A stretch of 64,000 nt of DNA from Arachis hypogaea (GCF_003086295.3 NC_092055.1:122489484-122553483), one strand, 5' to 3'; shown: positions 47,778 to 60,105, numbered from the stretch's first letter. Notes: generated by a model from the sequence alone, not told the origin. Translations and numbers: made by a program.

Positions 47778-49852
47778 TATATTAAATAGAATAATTATTT
47801 AATTTTATATCTGTAATATTTTATATTAATTAGCTTCAAATTTTAATAACTTTTGGAATAAATTAATAACAATGTAATGCGAATAATTGTTTAAATATAA
47901 TTTCATTTTAATTTTTGATTCTGTTACCCACTTACGTGAACGTTGAGGATAATCTGAAATAAAAAAGAATGGACTTGTTGTAACTGCCATGTATTCTATG
48001 CGTGCGCTTCGTGTATCTGTCGCTCGCTCTTAGTGGGCAGCATCATAACTCTGCATACATAAGAACCTCTTAATCGTGAAAAATATTTTCATTCCCGTTG
48101 ATAATTGACTATTACCCTCTTAAAAATGAAAGTGGACAATAATACCTCCAAGTGTGTTGATAAGAGCATCAATGATAACCAATCTTGTCAAGTTGAAACC
48201 CTCCACTCGATGGCATAGTTGCCTTTTTGAAGGTGAGATGTGTTTCAATCTAAATGTATCTGTTATGCACGATTGCAACTAAATATTCTTTAATATTCAT
48301 ATACTGTTTTGCAACAATAAAATAACTGACCTTGAGAGATTATACAACAACATTAAGGGAGAGATGGTAATTCTTCAAGTTGCAGTATTGGACCTTGGAG
48401 ACCGCCCAACAACTCCTGATCAAATGCCACAACGGCATATTCCAGCTGACGCGGTCAAAGGGAAGGAAGTACTTGAGAAAGACTATGAAAATATAGAAGA
48501 AGACACTGATGTCATTCTTGGTGGAAGCGATCCTGAAAATACTGGTACTCCCTTGTATGGAAAATCTCAAAAGATAACTATTATCAACCTGGACGAAGAA
48601 ATGATAGCACAATCAGGAAATGTCAACTATACTCGTACCTATCTTCGTGAAATGGTATATCCTTATATTAGCTACTTGTTTTCATTTGCAGCATTCGTAT
48701 ATTTTAGTTACTAATTTTTTAATTATTTTTTTATTAAATTCGTATAGGGAAAAAAAGCATCCAAAGCTGCCTTGAACTCGTCACCCAAAGGTCACAACTC
48801 AAGTGAAAATTTATGTTCTGGGTGAAAGAGGGGCCGACCAAAGGGATCTGATGGACCTAGAATACTATCATCTGAAATTGGTTGTGTACTCCCAGTTGAA
48901 CTGAAGTCTAAATTCCATCCAACTATGGAAATGCAGTTGACACTACAAGAATGTCAAATATCACTTTATGTATTTGGTCATGACCTATATGAAGGGTAAA
49001 AACATTCAGTTAGCTACTTAACAAAAATAAAACTTATAAATATAAATAAGTTAATTATTGATGTCGAATATTTATTTCTGTGTCTTTTGTATTTGTAAGT
49101 TTTTACACAAGTACAACTTTATTGTATCTACATAGGGAGACTCTATTCAAAAATAAAAATATTGAGATGAGTCGAGCAGATTTTCAGTGTCTCATTCCTG
49201 GCAATGAAGTACACTCTAATGTAAGTAAATACTGTAACTTTTATTAGGTTTGTGAAGAATATACTTTAGTTATTAACATGTTCATTTTCATGTAGATTTT
49301 AATGTTGACGGCCCTTAAAACAACAATGGCACAACGTATTGATGATCCCTTTGAAGATATGTCCAACAAAATAACAACTTGGTCTCTACCACCACAATTT
49401 GGGATAAGAAATTTCGATAACGACCCTAAAAAAATATATAGTCTCAATGAAACTAACGATTTATAATAAAAAAAATTAGGTTGATGCCCTTAACCCAGAT
49501 ATGCTACGTCAAGAGGTGTATGAAAAGTACAAAAAATTTGGATGCCGAAGTCTTCTGTATTAAAATATGTATTTTATTTTCACTCACTCTCTATTTGAAT
49601 TTTTCATATTTTTTTTGTTTAATTGTCCATGAATCATGTCCACAAAGACATATGTTCCACTCATTGACGACATTTTTCACTGGTTCTTGATGGTAATATC
49701 CATTGACGAGGGAAAGGTCTACAAACTTGATTCATATCCAAACCCAAAGCGAGATATCTCCAAAAAATTCGTCATGAGATGGACGGTGATATATTGAATC
49801 TTCTTAATGTATTTTTAGTTGTTAATAGTATAGTAAATTATATATTTTTAAA

Positions 49853-50148
49853 TATTACTTATTATTGCTTACTAATTCATATGATGCTATTATAAATGTA
49901 TTATGTGTAATAGAAAATAATTTTTAAACACTTCTTTTAATTTAATTTTAAATTTTTTCTGTACATGTTATTTAAAGTTCATTCATCATTAACATGTTTT
50001 TGTTATTCATTTTGTTTTGAGCCATAGCTCGGTCTATTAGATTTCATTTTCTTTGTACTCCAGCAATAATATATTAGACAACAAAAGCATTCCAATGGAC
50101 AATTGGCCTATCTGTAATGCTCGTGGCATCCCTGATTGTTTAAAGCCA
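49853..50148 (+). other. Unique sequence continuing the C48-like gene (empty Helitron site)
   Basis: Begins TATTACTTATTATTGC directly after the TTTTTAAA that precedes Helitron sequence in the other copies. Intron-like, then coding-like from about 50070. Not repeated elsewhere in the window. Confidence 0.7.
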
Positions 50149-50319
50149 AGAGAAAGTCTAGGGGCTAGCACTTTTGTTGAAATTTGGCTAGTACTTAACC
50201 ATCAAAAGAAAAATTATTAATCTTACACCATTAGATGTCATCTCACACCATTGAAAATATTGATGATGGCTAATTGATGGCTAAACATCACAAATTCTGC
50301 TGGCCCCCTAGCACTCCTC
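50149..50319. mobile_element. hAT-like MITE inside a C48-like exon
   Basis: 171 bp with imperfect inverted ends (AGAGAAAGTCTAGGGGC... and ...GCCCCCTAGCACTCCTC). Flanked by a perfect 8-bp duplication TAAAGCCA (50141-50148 and 50320-50327). It sits right after the codons for IPDCL and splits that exon. Confidence 0.8.
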
Positions 50320-50644
50320 TAAAGCCAATTTTATTGTGACATACTTGTTAACTAGATCATGAATAGTAATGATCCTAATTATTAACATGTCTTGTATTTT
50401 ATAGTAATAACACCGCAGTTTGGTTGCTTGAGTGGATGAAAATGGAGGACATGTTTCAACCCAATCTCACTACTAGGATAAGTTAACAAATTTCTACCCT
50501 GTGTACTTTTCGTATCTTTTGACACAATAATTAATTTAAATGGGACTCACAATGAATATAATCACATGGTCAAACATCGTTCTACAGCTAGGTGGAAAGC
50601 ATTGGTTGGCAATTATATGGTCACAGTATTTATTATTAGGAAAG

Positions 50645-51230
50645 GATAGAATGTATTTGATTTGATTGTTTGGTATTTATGTTGTTTATTCTGGAGTTTA
50701 TTTGTTAGATCAATTACTTATTTTATTTACCTTTTATATGTTCTCCTTAATATTTAGGATTTTTTAGTTACACATCTTCCATATAGCATATTATTTTTTT
50801 CGTTGAATTTCAATTATGTGGGGTTAAGAATTTAAAAATTACCAATTATGTACTCCCCAATGTTATCTTACTGTTTCATCTCTACTACTATAATTTAAAA
50901 ACATTCAGTTATTCACTGAACAACATATACAAAACTCACCATCTGCAGCAGTTATTATAGTAAAAAAGGCTACAAAAGTCACAATTTCTAGCAATTTTTA
51001 TAATTACTGAAACTTATATATGAATATCTGTTTAGTCATTTTTAAGACTCTAAATTGTTTATTCTAAAAGTGTTGAGTACTTTTTATTTTAATAACATGT
51101 AAAAAGTAACGTTTTATTTTATTTAATAACTAATAAATTTAGACCCTGATCTCTTTTATTGTTTCGTCATAGTTGAGTTGACATAGTCCTATTGTATGAT
51201 TCAATTCGCAATAAAATTCCTCTTACATTA
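50645..51230. other. AT-rich sequence left of the LARD, nothing recognised
   Basis: Non-coding A/T-rich flank between the last C48-like exon piece and the LTR retrotransposon. Confidence 0.5.
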
Positions 51231-52523
51231 GACTGTGTAACACCCTAACTACCAAAGCTCACGCTTCCGGCTGCGCAACTCTGATAGCTCGGATATTACG
51301 ACGACACTTATACTATTTAATACTAAAATATGAGCCTGTTTGAAACTTTAAACCGCAATACCGCTCCCAAAAATACTTTCATCCGATAACGTACATCCAT
51401 AAATACCATACAACTTACAAAACTCATAAAGAGTACATCCATATATATATACATAAATATATATAAATAATATTACAAACATAATCCAATACAATTCCTA
51501 TCCCTCTTGCAGATTATATCAAGATAAAGGCGAGGGTGCAGTAAACCATAACTAAAACAATACAGAGCATCACAACAACAGTTAAATAAGCTCTTCGTAA
51601 CTTCTGCGCCCATATCCTGAAAGGGGAAAAATGTAGGGGGTGAGAACATCATCCTCGAAAGGGTTCTCAGTAGAGGGTTTTTGGGAATTACTGTAATAGG
51701 ATACATGAAGATAAACCGTGCCAGTGATTAATAACTGTCTTATGCCTCTTTTCAAAAACAACAGTTTTCAATAAGGTAAAGTCGGAAATCTTTTCTGAAA
51801 GAGGAACCGTTCAATTCTCAAAAACACCAAAAGCCTTTCAAAAAGGTTTATCTATGCTGAACCAAAATAGCCTTTCATATTTTTCCAAATCAGAAACACA
51901 AAACCAAAATCAACCATCGGTCCATCTCAATCCAACCACGGCCCTAGGCCCAAACAATCCAACCACCAACCAAATCACCACAATCCAACAGAGTCCCAAT
52001 TGCAAACACAGATAGGAAGTTCAAGCACAAACAAACAGTTACAGCAAGTAGAACAATTAGCAGTTAATCACAAAGGCAAACCAAGTACAATATGCACACC
52101 CAAACAATGTCACATAGATGCATATGATGCATGCCTGTCCCTAGTGGCTGATGATATCATCTGTCGGTTATAGAGCCAACCCGACAAGTCCTGGTAGCTA
52201 ACCATTGGACTGTCCCTCTGTCGCGCATCCCCAACTCGAGTTATACTCATCATAAACTTGATCATAATCATGATCCATATCCATCACCTTCACTGGTGAA
52301 TATTTACGGGGGCGAGCTCATCCGGGGCTTTCACAGTGCCCGGCCACACTTACGACATAGGGTCAACAGAGTATCAAGTCTCAACCTGGAGCACGTGGTG
52401 GCTAGCCACTGCTACTACCCAGGAAAACTCGTATCTCAGATAGTGGAAGTGCAAAAATCACAATTATCAATGATTCAGCATAAACATGCAATCAATCTCA
52501 TCCATGGATCAACATCCATCTCA

Positions 52524-52701
52524 GCCATCCGGCTCACGGTTCATTCCAGAACCAGCCAATATTCATATCATACACAGCCATTCCGGCTCACGGTTCAATC
52601 CAGAACCAATCAATATTGATAATCACACACAGCCATTCCGGCTCACGGTTCAATCCAAAACCAGTCAATATTCATAATCATACATAGCCATTCTGGCTCA
52701 T
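52524..52701. repeat. 55-bp tandem repeat in LARD 3' LTR
   Basis: Units start at 52524, 52577, 52632 and (partial) 52687, each beginning GCCATTCCGGCTCACGG or a close variant and containing CAATATTCAT. About 3.3 copies. Confidence 0.9.
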
Positions 52702-54339
52702 AATAAAACAGCACTTCCACCATTCAAAATCATCAGATTTATGAAATCAGCGTTTAAGCCATAAATCATTTTCTCAATTCATTTCACTTTGAAATCAAGT
52801 TTCAACTCTTTTCAGCCTTGGCTTTAGAAATCTCATTTCTCAAATCATCTCAGGCTCATAAGCCAAATTTACTCAAAGTGAGTTCCCTTTTTAAAACAAA
52901 GCCGCTCTCAGCATCCTCATTCCAAGACTTCCAAAACCATGGGAAGTTAAAGATTCAATTTGGGAACAATCAAAATCGCCCATCCCACAATGGGATTTTA
53001 TAACAAGGTTCCTCGGCAGAGTCCCAAGTCTTTAGGGAAGGTCAACTTATATAAATTCCTTAAAATTCATTGAAACCTTTAAAATCATAGATTCCCGGTT
53101 CAAGTAAATAAAACTGAATTTATTATGAAACCGATCATACAAAATCACAAGTTCCAACTCGGTCCAAAAATCAACTCATTTGAAACGGAACCGGTTCATT
53201 TGAATCAAACCACTTTCAGGTTTCTTTTTGGAACCCATTTTTCTAACTCTTCCAAAATGCCTCAAACTTGATTACTCAATCAAAAGTCTAAATTCCTTTA
53301 AAATCACTAAAAGCTCCTTTTTATATTGAAATCAATATTTGAGCATCATTCTTTCCTTCAGTGATTCAAACTGTACAAATAGTTCGTTTCTAAATAAGCT
53401 GAACTCAACGCATAAAGTTCATTAAATAGATTAAGCTTGAAAACATAAATATTCTCTTAATAAATCAATTAATACAATTTCTCAAATCCGACCCTTTTTA
53501 AATAACTTTACAAACAAGAGTAGGATTTTGTAGAAATTTCGGCAGCACCTCCCCTAAAACTTGGACTTTTGCCACCCGGTTCGGGTCCCAACTAAACCGT
53601 TTCTCATTCCTTTTCAACAGCTCAAAACCAGAAATCAATTCAAAACAAGCTAAATCCAACAGTCGCCTCAATGGCATACCTCAAGGAAACCATTTCAAAA
53701 ATCAACTCAATATCAACCGATTTAACTCATTTGTAAAGCTTTAAAGAATCGGTTCAGCAATAAATCATTTATCAAAACCAGAGCAATTAAAGCAACCCAG
53801 GCTGAATTTCAAGAGCATTCTATCTTTCACATCATCAAAATAATTGACTCAATTCAAACCAATCCTCAACGGATTAAACTCATTTCAAATATTTAAAGAA
53901 TCAACTTCAAACATTACATTTCACAAGCCATACAACAATTCGGCCAAACCAACATCCATAGTCATTCGAGTCAATCAAATAATACATAAGGCAGATACAA
54001 TCACTAATTACACCATATCTCACATCAGTATCCATATGTAATAATTCCAATAATAAACTGTAGTTTTCGGAAAGCGCCCCTACCTTAGAACGCAATTCCA
54101 TAACTCAAACGCGTCACCGAGTCCTTTCCGCCTCGACCCGAAATCAACAATCAAAATCCCGGCTACCAAAACCTCAGCTCCAAACCGTTTTCTCAGCAAC
54201 CATAATGACTCTAATCACAATATATAATAATCAGGACTCGACCCCACGTTACCAGAACTCATATTCATTAACCAAACACAACCGAATACTAACGCGAGAC
54301 TTTTCGAAATATAATTTACTTACTGAGCTAGCGAAACGA

Positions 54340-55080
54340 AGCAGCCACAGCTCCATATCAACCCGGCAGCGACTCCGTCAGCCACCTCAAGCGGCAGCGG
54401 CGATGAAAGACTCCGACAACCGCGGCTGCACAACAACGTCATGGCGATAAAACCCAGGAATAGAAAGGAATGAAGACCAAAAGCAAGGACCTTTACCGGC
54501 AGTGGTTTTTCCGGTGACTAAGCTGCGTTCTCCGGCGGCAGAGATGGCGGAGCAGCTCGAAATGGCCAGCAGCAGTGGCGGCGCTAACCCAGCACCAACA
54601 TCCACCACCATTTTTCGGCAACCAGAGGCACTACGGGGTTTCATGGTGGCAGATCTCGCAGGAAAGGGACCCTCGGCACGGTGGAACGGCGGCGGTCAGT
54701 GGCGCGTCGGCGGCGACTGGACGCAACTCCTCCAGCTCGCGTCTCCTTCTCTCCCAGCGTCGCCCAGTCTCGGCATTCCTCCTCCTTCGAGTTCGACGGA
54801 AAGGGACCCACAGCGGCGCTGTGTTTTCTCCACGATTGCGGGCCCGACGGTGGCGCAGCAGTGAGGACGACGGAGCTGGCGGTGAGTCCCTCTCTGCGCG
54901 ACGCTGACAGAGCGACTTCTCCCTCCATTTGACTCGGACCTGACGGCGGACCCCAAGGCGGCGCGACGGCTGGGCGTCGACGACGAGCTCGATGGCGAGG
55001 GCACGGTGGTGTGGCGGCGAGCATGGTGGCTACGGCCTCCCTCCCTCCGGATCTCCTTCTTTTCTTTCACAGGGGACCGT
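54340..55080 (-). promoter_or_regulatory. GC-rich, leader-like block of the LARD 3' LTR
   Basis: Markedly GC-rich within AT-rich surroundings, full of GGCGGC/CGGCGG words. On the element strand it is preceded by TTCATAAACACACGG (weak TATA-like) and contains an ATG in the context GCCACCATGC (55022-55024). That ATG opens 127 codons (54641-55024), rich in Arg, Ala and Pro, with no recognisable domain. Probably the transcribed leader (R/U5) of the LTR. The other LTR copy is at 61744-62484, with the same ORF at 62045-62428. Confidence 0.5.
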
Positions 55081-55634
55081 GTGTTTATGAAAAAGGGGGG
55101 TGGCTGCTGCTGCTACTATCATCAATAATGTGCAGCTAGGGTTGGCTTTTGGAAGGGAAAATGTGGACTCTATTAGGGTTAGGGGCATTTTTGTAATTTC
55201 ACTCAAAAATAAGGATAATATAGTAATTGAAACCCAAATTAAATTCAATACTATTTGTACATAGAAAATACTATTTGCTCATCAATTTCACAAATTATTT
55301 TCAATAAAATGCCCAAATCAAAATAATTAGAAATAATATAATTAAACCCCTTTATTTTTCCAAAGTAGCAGTATTAATATTTAAAATATTACTTATCTAG
55401 TCCAAATCATATAAAATCCTTATTATTTCATAACTATCAACTTTATAATTCAAATATAGAAAATAATCCAATAATTGTGAAATTGGATAATAATCATAAC
55501 TTATCTCAAATCCAATAAATCAAAACTTGCCTTAATTATCTTTAATAAAATAATCCCTGAAATTAAGGCTATAAATAACTGTAGGATTTGAGACTCGATC
55601 ATAATAAGACTTTTCAAATATTCTGGGGCTTACA

Positions 55635-55647
55635 TTCTACCCACCTT
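55635..55647 (-). other. Polypurine tract
   Basis: The minus strand AAGGTGGGTAGAA lies immediately before the 3' LTR start (TGTAAGCCCC). Purine-rich except two T residues, as in chromovirus tracts of this type. Confidence 0.85.
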
Positions 55648-58624
55648 ATAAAAATTTTCGCCCTCGAAAATTGATACAAAATGAAAGAAATTCCATAACA
55701 GTTCACCTTTGAACACATTTAAGAAAGAAGCAAAAATATCTCAAAATATAATCATATATACGATTTTCAAATACTTTGATTGTCATAAGCATAAGGATGT
55801 AAAGGTAGGAGTGTGATTGCAAAGCAAACGTTACAAGATAGGCTCAATGCACAAGGTCATATGATCTCAAAGCTTTACAAAAACTTGAGGTACCAAATAG
55901 GATGCAAATCAAGATGGGCGTTCACAAAGCAGTGATGACATGGCTCAAACATGTGATAGTAAGGCAAGGCATTGAAGGCTATAAAACATGATGGGGTTAA
56001 AACGACGTGCTTAACCTCCGCACACTAATCTCATCTCAACCTCCAAGCTTCAACTTTCCAATTCCATCAAGCACCTTACAAACCCCAAATTCGATCACAA
56101 GCCTGACAATCACAAACCCATTCGCAAGGAACAAAACGCCCACAACTCATACGTTGCACACCTACCGCTTCAACTTTCGTATACACATCACGTCTTAAAG
56201 AACTAACGTATCACGTTACTACGTCTACAAGTCGCACGTGATATCAAAATAATTCTCGAGTCTACTCAGAATGATACAAAACTTTAGAAAGGAGAGGCAA
56301 ATGTCAAGGACAATACTCATAGATTCGAGACAGAGTATCCAATTCCAGATAAATAAGGATGCTCAAGCAATGAAGTTTGCTAGACTCAATTCAATTGACA
56401 ACTTCAAGATAACCCTTTGATCAAGGAAATTCAATAGGATCAATAGGAGGAATCAGCACATTAATTTGAACCAAATTCAAATTGGGTCGAAGAAGTATGA
56501 GGTTTACAGAAAAGAATATTTCAAACCCAAGACAAGGCTCACAGAACTCAAGAGCATAATTAAAATACTTTCGAATACATTGCTTTTAAAAGAATCGAAA
56601 ACTTGCAGAAAAACCACTTCGCAGTCTGAAAGAGGAGTTAAGTAACAACATCCTTCAAAAGAGTAACAAAAGCATAAATGTGGCTTTGCTCTTAATACGC
56701 TTTCATGTTGAAGTAGATCATGTAGAGTTTTAAAAACAAAATGCACACAAGTTTGGCTAAGAGCTAAAATATTTCCTCAAATATTTTAGAAAGATAATTA
56801 GGTGCACAACTTAACCAAAGGCAATCATAAAACTCAGAAAACAAAATAAATGCTTGTTCAAAAATTCCCAAAGTTCATATTCAAACAAGCGTGTATAAAA
56901 TCATGGCAAAGACGAAAGAGAAAATTAAACTCTTTTTAGAAAAGAAACTCCGAAGTAAAAATTTGCTTACAATTTGGTAAAGGAAATAAGTGGTGCGTTA
57001 CAAACGGACAGGTTTCCATTAAACGACGAAGCTATTCAAAACTTCATTTAAAATAGCATATGCCAACTTAAAATCATCTTTGTCAAAATTGAACAATGGT
57101 TTCAATATCCATCAAGCAACAGAAAATAAATTCCGTTTAATATTTCTTCAAAGAGGATTCAAAACTTCTTTAAAATGTTCAAAACAAGACTCCAAAAGTG
57201 TTCTTGAAATCACCATCTCAGAAGAACATTCAAGAAGTTTAAGATGCACTAAAAAGAATTCAAGCCATGCAAGAAAGGATCTTAAACCAAAGTAGTCCAA
57301 ACAAGATTCACTAGGCATGACTCATCAAACAAGCTTTCAATTGTTCCAAAAGAATACAAAAGTCATAGGAAAGACAACTCAATCATTAGTAATTTTTCAA
57401 AGGTAAATCTTTAACTAAAAACTCTTGTAGAGAAAATGAGAGAATAAACAATGCACTAATTTGAAACGAATCAAACTGACTCACATACAGATGAGATTCA
57501 CAAGAGAGGACAAACCAAGATCAATGGTAATTTCACAAGATATAAAAGATTAGTTAAAAACAGAGTCACGTATGACATTCATAGAGGTGAAAAGCTTAAG
57601 AAGGAACGATTCCATTCATAAGAAGAAAGCTATGAATCCAACATTTTCAAAAGAATAACAATGGCATCAAAAATGTAGTATGCTAAACCGAACTCAAGTT
57701 AAAAATAATTTGGGTAAAGTTTATCAACAAAAATCAATCGGAATAAAAGCGAAGAATTCCTTCTTCCCAGAATTTCGAAAAATCCCCAAATGCATAATCA
57801 GATAAAGGCGTGTGATGGAACTATAGTAAAATTACTAGAAAGTCAAATTGTATTTTAAGTAGGTGCAGTTCTATAAACCAGTAAAAGTATAGGTGAGGCA
57901 TTAGAAAGAAATAGTTGTTAAACTGTATGAGTAATCTCAAAGTCTCATATATAAAAAAGTATATAGCTAATCAACAGCAATTTACAAAATCTCAAGATTG
58001 GCTATAATCATTGTCAAATAAGAGAAAAACTAAATCAATAATTTCTCAAGAATGGACTCGGAATCCGGAGTTAAAATGCACGACGCAATAGGACAAGTTC
58101 AAAGCTATAGCAAGGAATACATGAATCAAGAAAAACTCAAACAGAGAAAGCCAGATACAACAAGGATTTCAAACAAGCATATGCACTTAGGATCAAACAA
58201 GAATACATATGAATAGAGGAATAGAGTGGAACATCAAACTACTTTTCAAGAGGAGTAGCAAACAAGAACTTCAAGTTAGGATATGAAAGAATAGGTCAAC
58301 TCGAACAAAATTCAAGACACACAACTGAGCAGCCTCGAGAATTAGTTTCTAACTTCTCCAAAACCCGTGATTCGCTTTACTCAAAACTCGTATAACATCT
58401 ATGATAACACATCAGTGCCTTCATATACATAATCCACTAGTATTAAGCTGGCCAAACTTAATATCAGGAATTATGCAATGCAAGACTAACAGCGTTAATC
58501 AATAGACTGTCATGTGCATAAAGCTCTAATTCTCGTCATTCGACAAGACCTAATACATGACAAACACTCAGAGTATGCAACTAAAGCATAGTCAGTCCAT
58601 TCCTTAGGCTCTACAGGAAGAACT
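55648..58624 (-). other. LARD internal domain, non-coding
   Basis: About 3 kb between polypurine tract and PBS, strongly A-rich on the plus strand (T-rich on the element strand). No gag or pol motif and no ORF above about 80 codons. Any packaging or regulatory role is unknown. Confidence 0.85.
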
Positions 58625-58636
58625 GCTCTGATACCA
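58625..58636 (-). other. Primer binding site, initiator tRNA-Met
   Basis: The minus strand reads TGGTATCAGAGC, the common plant PBS complementary to the 3' end of initiator tRNA-Met, three bases (TTA) after the LTR end. Confidence 0.95.
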
Positions 58637-59927
58637 TAATGTAACACCCTAACTACCAAAGCTCACGCTTCCGGCTGCGCAACTCTGATAGCTCGGATAT
58701 TACGACGACACTTATACTATTTAATACTAAAATATGAGCCTGTTTGAAACTTTAAACCGCAATACCGCTCCCAAAAATACTTTCATCCGATAACGTACAT
58801 CCATAAATACCATACAACTTACAAAACTCATAAAGAGTACATCCATATATATATACATAAATATATATAAATAATATTACAAACATAATCCAATACAATT
58901 CCTATCCCTCTTGCAGATTATATCAAGATAAAGGCGAGGGTGCAGTAAACCATAACTAAAACAATACAGAGCATCACAACAACAGTTAAATAAGCTCTTC
59001 GTAACTTCTGCGCCCATATCCTGAAAGGGGAAAAATGTAGGGGGTGAGAACATCATCCTCGAAAGGGTTCTCAGTAGAGGGTTTTTGGGAATTACTGTAA
59101 TAGGATACATGAAGATAAACCGTGCCAGTGATTAATAACTGTCTTATGCCTCTTTTCAAAAACAACAGTTTTCAATAAGGTAAAGTCGGAAATCTTTTCT
59201 GAAAGAGGAACCGTTCAATTCTCAAAAACACCAAAAGCCTTTCAAAAAGGTTTATCTATGCTGAACCAAAATAGCCTTTCATATTTTTCCAAATCAGAAA
59301 CACAAAACCAAAATCAACCATCGGTCCATCTCAATCCAACCACGGCCCTAGGCCCAAACAATCCAACCACCAACCAAATCACCACAATCCAACAGAGTCC
59401 CAATTGCAAACACAGATAGGAAGTTCAAGCACAAACAAACAGTTACAGCAAGTAGAACAATTAGCAGTTAATCACAAAGGCAAACCAAGTACAATATGCA
59501 CACCCAAACAATGTCACATAGATGCATATGATGCATGCCTGTCCCTAGTGGCTGATGATATCATCTGTCGGTTATAGAGCCAACCCGACAAGTCCTGGTA
59601 GCTAACCATTGGACTGTCCCTCTGTCGCGCATCCCCAACTCGAGTTATACTCATCATAAACTTGATCATAATCATGATCCATATCCATCACCTTCACTGG
59701 TGAATATTTACGGGGGCGAGCTCATCCGGGGCTTTCACAGTGCCCGGCCACACTTACGACATAGGGTCAACAGAGTATCAAGTCTCAACCTGGAGCACGT
59801 GGTGGCTAGCCACTGCTACTACCCAGGGAAACTCGTATCTCAGATAGTGGAAGTGCAAAAATCACAATTATCAATGATTCAGCATAAACATGCAATCAAT
59901 CTCATCCATGGATCAACATCCATCTCA

Positions 59928-60105
59928 GCCATCCGGCTCACGGTTCATTCCAGAACCAGCCAATATTCATATCATACACAGCCATTCCGGCTCACGGTTC
60001 AATCCAGAACCAATCAATATTGATAATCACACACAGCCATTCCGGCTCACGGTTCAATCCAAAACCAGTCAATATTCATAATCATACATAGCCATTCCGG
60101 CTCAT
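59928..60105. repeat. 55-bp tandem repeat in LARD 5' LTR
   Basis: Same array at +7,404, same copy number. Confidence 0.9.

Larger units (their letters stand above)
17332..49852. repeat. 13.8-kb tandem array, structure A-B-A-B-A
   Basis: Direct repeat with units starting at 17332, 31135 and 44951 (ATGGGTGG/ATGGGTAG...AAAAATGCCGG). A segments: 17332-22171, 31135-36059, 44951-49852. B segments: 22172-31134, 36060-44950. Copies are collinear, with scattered substitutions and private indels. A contains a solo LTR, a MITE and a gene fragment; B contains the Helitron-derived genes. The third unit has only A and then passes into unique DNA that continues the A gene. Confidence 0.95.
48126..50640 (+). 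pseudogene. C48/Ulp1-like gene, copy 3, with its native 3' exons
   Basis: Exons 1-7 as in the other copies (ATG 48126-48128; protease-like exon about 49646-49796). The codons that are stops in copies 1 and 2 are sense here: CGA 49173-49175 and CAA 49332-49334. It has its own stop in exon 3 (TGA in the SG-stop-KRGRPKG context near 48823). Unlike the other copies, coding similarity continues beyond 49852. There is a piece near 50070-50148 (DNWPICNARGIPDCL), a piece at about 50403-50480 after an AG (NNTAVWLLEWMKMEDMFQP), and a piece at about 50540-50640 (HNEYNHMVKHRSTARWKALVGNYMV). These look like the C-terminal part of plant C48-like proteins. This is therefore the original gene end, later hit by a MITE at 50149-50319. 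Confidence 0.7.
51236..55634 (-). repeat. LARD 3' LTR
   Basis: 4,399 bp, TG...CA on the minus strand. Contains from right to left (minus 5' to 3') an AT-rich start, a GC-rich leader-like block (54340-55080), a long CA-rich stretch and a 55-bp tandem repeat. Every position corresponds to the other LTR at +7,404. Confidence 0.95.

Noticed and set aside
17332..49852. A-B-A-B-A read as an LTR retrotransposon with A as a 4.9-kb LTR
   Set aside because: A does not end TG/CA on both sides, it contains a solo LTR with its own target duplication and spliced gene exons, there is no PBS or polypurine tract at A/B joints, and the A gene continues past the last A copy.
17332..49852. Array as a pure assembly duplication
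   Set aside because: The copies differ by private stops, indels of 16 to about 140 bp and many substitutions. An artefact should give near-identical copies. Misordering still cannot be excluded without reads.
52524..52701. CRISPR-like repeat
   Set aside because: Head-to-tail 55-bp units without spacers, in a plant LTR.
54502..54907. Plus-strand ORFs in the GC-rich LTR block
   Set aside because: Several frames are open at once in GC-rich DNA, and they are antisense to the element; chance openness is the better explanation.
55155..55195. Telomere-like TTAGGGTTAGGGG in the LARD LTR
   Set aside because: Only two imperfect units inside an LTR; at most a telo-box-like word, not telomeric DNA.
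58620..58640. Possible tRNA remnant around TGGTATCAGAGC
   Set aside because: It is the primer binding site next to the LTR; there is no cloverleaf.
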